Assembly: GCA_030748435.1 (NCBI GenBank)
Contig: JASMLZ010000005.1
Location: 30,436 to 94,435, forward strand
Source: Gammaproteobacteria bacterium
GTDB taxonomy: Bacteria > Pseudomonadota > Gammaproteobacteria > Pseudomonadales > Balneatricaceae
Reading direction: 5' to 3'
Length of the DNA stretch: 64,000 nt
In this document: positions 62,207-64,000 of the stretch, piece after piece
Position numbering within the stretch: position 1 is the stretch's first letter
How the letters are laid out: the number at the start of each line of letters is the position of its first letter
The notes under the pieces: generated by a model
What the model saw: only the letters and a program-made list of their open reading frames with translations
What the model was told of the DNA's origin: nothing
Databases searched by the model: none
Translations under genes and position numbers: made by a program

Positions 62207-63247
62207 ATGAGCACCCACTTTGCCCAACAGTTATTAATCTGGTTTGATGCCCATGGCCGTCACAACCTACCCTGGCAAGACAACCGTAATGCCTATCGAG
62301 TTTGGGTATCAGAGATTATGCTACAACAAACTCAGGTAGCTACGGTAATCCCTTACTTCGAGCGTTTTATGGAGCGTTTTCCCACCCTGACTGACTTAGC
62401 CGGCGCTCCAGTAGATGAGGTGCTGGCTTTATGGACTGGCCTAGGCTATTACAGCCGAGCTCGCAACCTACACAAATGCGCTCAGGTGATCACCGAACAA
62501 TGCCAAGGCAAGTTCCCTAATAACACGAAGGAACTGGCACAGCTACCAGGTATCGGCCCTTCTACTGCCGCCGCCATTGTTAGTCAGGCATATAATAAAC
62601 CTGCTGCTATACTTGATGGCAACGTGAAGCGAGTACTAACTCGCATCTTTGCCATTGCCGGCTGGCCCGGACAAAAAAGCATAGAAACACAGCTCTGGGA
62701 GCTAGCTACAAAACTAACGCCCAAGCAACGTAATGCCGACTATACTCAGGCCATTATGGACTTGGGTGCCACCATCTGCCGTCGCAACAAACCACTCTGT
62801 GTGGCTTGCCCCATGCAAACCGAATGTCAGGCTCTGACTCAAAACCGGGTAACAGAACTACCCACTCGCAAAGCTAAAAAAGCCATACCAGAAAAACAAA
62901 CATGGGCCCTGCTACTAGCCAACCATGAGCATAAAATCCAACTGCACCAACGCGCCCACAAGGGCATCTGGGGTGGCCTTTGGAGCTTACCAGAATTTGC
63001 CAGCCTTAACGAATTACAAAACCACCTGGCTTTGCAAGGCATACACCAACACGCCAAGTGTTTACCACAGGTTAAACACGCCTTTAGTCACTATAAACTG
63101 ACTATCCACCCCTATCTGGTAGAACTGTCAGCCAACCATGGCCATATACAGGAATCGGCTCTGGTGCAGTGGTATGCCAGCAAGCAAATGGATACAATAG
63201 GCTTACCCAGCCCAATCAAAGATATGCTGCAGCAATATTGGGCCTGA
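62207..63247 (+). CDS. mutY: Adenine DNA glycosylase MutY
   Basis: Removes adenine mispaired with 8-oxoguanine. The 346-aa protein has the catalytic Glu in [21 protein letters not shown], the helix-hairpin-helix [14 protein letters not shown] followed by the catalytic Asp in [10 protein letters not shown], the [4Fe-4S] cysteines in [17 protein letters not shown], and a C-terminal NUDIX-like 8-oxoG recognition domain. Divergent from hisB; a TATAAT sits at 62161-62166. It is followed by yggX, a common pairing. Confidence 0.97.
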   Translation: MSTHFAQQLLIWFDAHGRHNLPWQDNRNAYRVWVSEIMLQQTQVATVIPYFERFMERFPTLTDLAGAPVDEVLALWTGLGYYSRARNLHKCAQVITEQCQGKFPNNTKELAQLPGIGPSTAAAIVSQAYNKPAAILDGNVKRVLTRIFAIAGWPGQKSIETQLWELATKLTPKQRNADYTQAIMDLGATICRRNKPLCVACPMQTECQALTQNRVTELPTRKAKKAIPEKQTWALLLANHEHKIQLHQRAHKGIWGGLWSLPEFASLNELQNHLALQGIHQHAKCLPQVKHAFSHYKLTIHPYLVELSANHGHIQESALVQWYASKQMDTIGLPSPIKDMLQQYWA

Positions 63248-63249
63248 TC

Positions 63250-63275
63250 AAAACGAGAGCGTAAAACGAGAGCGT
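63250..63275 (+). repeat. 13-bp tandem duplication carrying the yggX ribosome-binding site
   Basis: AAAACGAGAGCGT occurs twice in direct succession (63250-63262 and 63263-63275), just after the mutY stop and 3 nt before the yggX ATG. Each unit contains the purine-rich GAGAG; the second is correctly placed for yggX. Confidence 0.8.
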
Positions 63276-63278
63276 AAT

Positions 63279-63551
63279 ATGAGCAACACCGTCTTCTGCC
63301 GCAAATACCAAGCCCAACTACCCGCCATGGCACGCCCACCATACCCCGGCCCCAAAGGTCAGGAGCTATTTGCCAACGTCTCCCAACAGGCGTGGGACGA
63401 ATGGTTAAGCCACCAAACCATGCTGATCAACGAAAAACACCTGAACATGATGGATCCGGAAAGCCGCACCTATCTACAAGGTGAAATGGAAAAATTCCTG
63501 TCTGGCGAAGCCTACGATCTGGCTGCAGGCTACGTGCCACCTAGCAATTAA
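63279..63551 (+). CDS. yggX: Iron-trafficking/oxidative damage protection protein YggX
   Basis: Small protein of 90 aa with the family pattern [20 protein letters not shown] (conserved Cys7), [26 protein letters not shown] (two blocks) and [20 protein letters not shown]. In enterobacteria it protects iron-sulfur proteins from oxidative damage. It follows mutY, itself an iron-sulfur enzyme, at 31 nt, and is probably in the same transcript. Confidence 0.96.
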   Translation: MSNTVFCRKYQAQLPAMARPPYPGPKGQELFANVSQQAWDEWLSHQTMLINEKHLNMMDPESRTYLQGEMEKFLSGEAYDLAAGYVPPSN

Positions 63552-63686
63552 AAAAATAGCCGAATAAAACTGAAAATTCAGCTACTTAGTGTTGACAGCA
63601 AAAAGGAAAACGGGTTTAATACGCCCCTCTTTACGAGAGCACATCAGCACCCTCGTAAGGTAACACTTATAAGCAGCGCTTATAGT

Positions 63687-63712
63687 GCCCGGATAGCTCG
63701 GTTGGGTGAGAG
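63687..63712 (+). pseudogene. 5' fragment of a tRNA gene (tRNA-Phe-like)
   Basis: GCCCGGATAGCTCGGTTGGG and the next few bases match the acceptor strand and D-arm of the tRNA-Phe gene 167 bp downstream, with changes starting in the D-loop. The preceding AGT is shared too. No anticodon arm or 3' half follows, so this is a partial duplicate. The 140 bp between the two copies contain no recognisable feature. Confidence 0.6.
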
Positions 63713-63853
63713 GTCGGTCCCGCAAGGGAATTGAAGCATCGCTTCAATAGATCTTGAACGATGAAAATCTTGGATTTTCAGCCGGAAGAGCAGAGGAAGG
63801 CGCAAGCCTTGGGGGATCGTAAACCTCGCATCAACTTACGTAACAATTGTAGT

Positions 63854-63929
63854 GCCCGGATAGCTCAGTCGGTAGAGCAGAGGATTGAAAATCCTCGTGT
63901 CGGTGGTTCGATTCCGCCTCGAGGCACCA
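63854..63929 (+). tRNA. tRNA-Phe (anticodon GAA)
   Basis: A 76-nt gene with D-arm, anticodon GAA at 63887-63889 in a 5-bp stem, T-arm GGTGG-TTCGATT-CCGCC and encoded CCA end. The acceptor strands GCCCGGA and TCGAGGC leave two internal non-pairs (C4-A69 and G5-G68), unlike the expected fully paired stem. It is probably the genuine tRNA-Phe, but the mismatches could impair it. Confidence 0.85.
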
Positions 63930-63970
63930 TATTAAATTTAATGAGCTATGCTTGTTGAATAATAAATAAT

Positions 63971-64000
63971 TCCCTCTTAGTTCAGTTGGTAGAACGGCGG
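63971..64000 (+). tRNA. tRNA-Asn, partial (5' end only)
   Basis: The last 30 bases read TCCCTCTTAGTTCAGTTGGT and continue AGAACGGCGG, which agrees with the 5' part of gammaproteobacterial tRNA-Asn (acceptor, D-arm and start of the anticodon stem). The anticodon lies beyond the window edge. It is 41 bp after the tRNA-Phe, consistent with a Phe-Asn tRNA cluster. Confidence 0.8.

Noticed and set aside
63761..63958. 65-codon frame across the tRNA-Phe gene
   Set aside because: It overlaps the tRNA and has no coding features.

Overview
The window is a chromosomal segment of a gammaproteobacterium, probably from the Pseudomonadales/Cellvibrionales side of the class. This rests on gene content and order: mrcA divergent from a pilM-to-pilQ-type operon followed by aroK-aroB-damX-gltB-gltD-hemE; nuclease-rpmE-priA-argS-SPOR protein-hslV-hslU; typA/glnA-glnL-glnG; secB-grxC-rhodanese/gpmI-envC-ctp-yibQ; hisB-hisH-hisF; mutY-yggX. 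From memory, most of these blocks stand in a comparable order in Pseudomonas. Base composition is intermediate. Genes are closely packed, many sharing overlapping stop and start codons. No prophage, intact insertion sequence or CRISPR array is visible.

Layout. 1-2917 (minus): purE-purK followed by a yjfL-yjfM-yjfC-like trio, the last cut by the window edge. 3044-4084: GlxA-type AraC regulator. 4353-8378 (plus): MoxR ATPase and VWA protein, an unusual in-frame fusion of a Bfd-type [2Fe-2S] domain to an alpha/beta hydrolase, and two small lipoproteins. 8535-15650 (minus): ubiD, rho, and the heme operon hemC-hemD-hemX-hemY. 15784-16885 (plus): DUF423 protein and trmB. 17343-18779: an AT-rich gene for a membrane flavo-oxidoreductase, probably acquired by transfer. 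19128-33784 (minus): hemE, gltB-gltD, damX, aroK-aroB and a reduced hofM-hofN-hof(O+P)-hofQ operon. 33926-45059 (mostly plus): mrcA, a minus-strand nuclease and rpmE, then priA, argS, an FtsN-like protein and hslVU. 45143-52732: PHA-granule-type protein, lipoprotein, typA, glnA and the NtrB/NtrC pair. 53216-63551: trmL, secB, grxC, rhodanese, gpmI-envC-ctp-yibQ, hisBHF, mutY, yggX. The end holds a tRNA-Phe, a 5' tRNA fragment and the start of tRNA-Asn.

How the genes fit together. Nitrogen assimilation is well represented: glnA has a consensus sigma-54 promoter with two candidate upstream NtrC sites, a palindromic NtrC-like site precedes glnL, and glutamate synthase lies elsewhere in the window. 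Heme synthesis is covered by hemC, hemD, hemE and the hemX/hemY accessory genes. Envelope biogenesis is covered by mrcA, damX, the FtsN-like protein, envC and ctp.

The most notable observations are: the Bfd-hydrolase fusion, whose junction is a C6A7 tract where a one-base change would restore two normal cistrons; a HofO-HofP fusion inside a compact secretin operon; a family of small transposon-like repeats, two members having clear 5-bp target duplications, one of them next to the gltD stop codon; an intrinsic-terminator-like hairpin directly behind the typA promoter; a tRNA-Phe gene with a mismatched acceptor stem and a nearby 5' duplicate; and an unassigned transcript with a strong terminator at 45647-45766. 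All family assignments come from reading motifs and recalled homologues; no database search was run.
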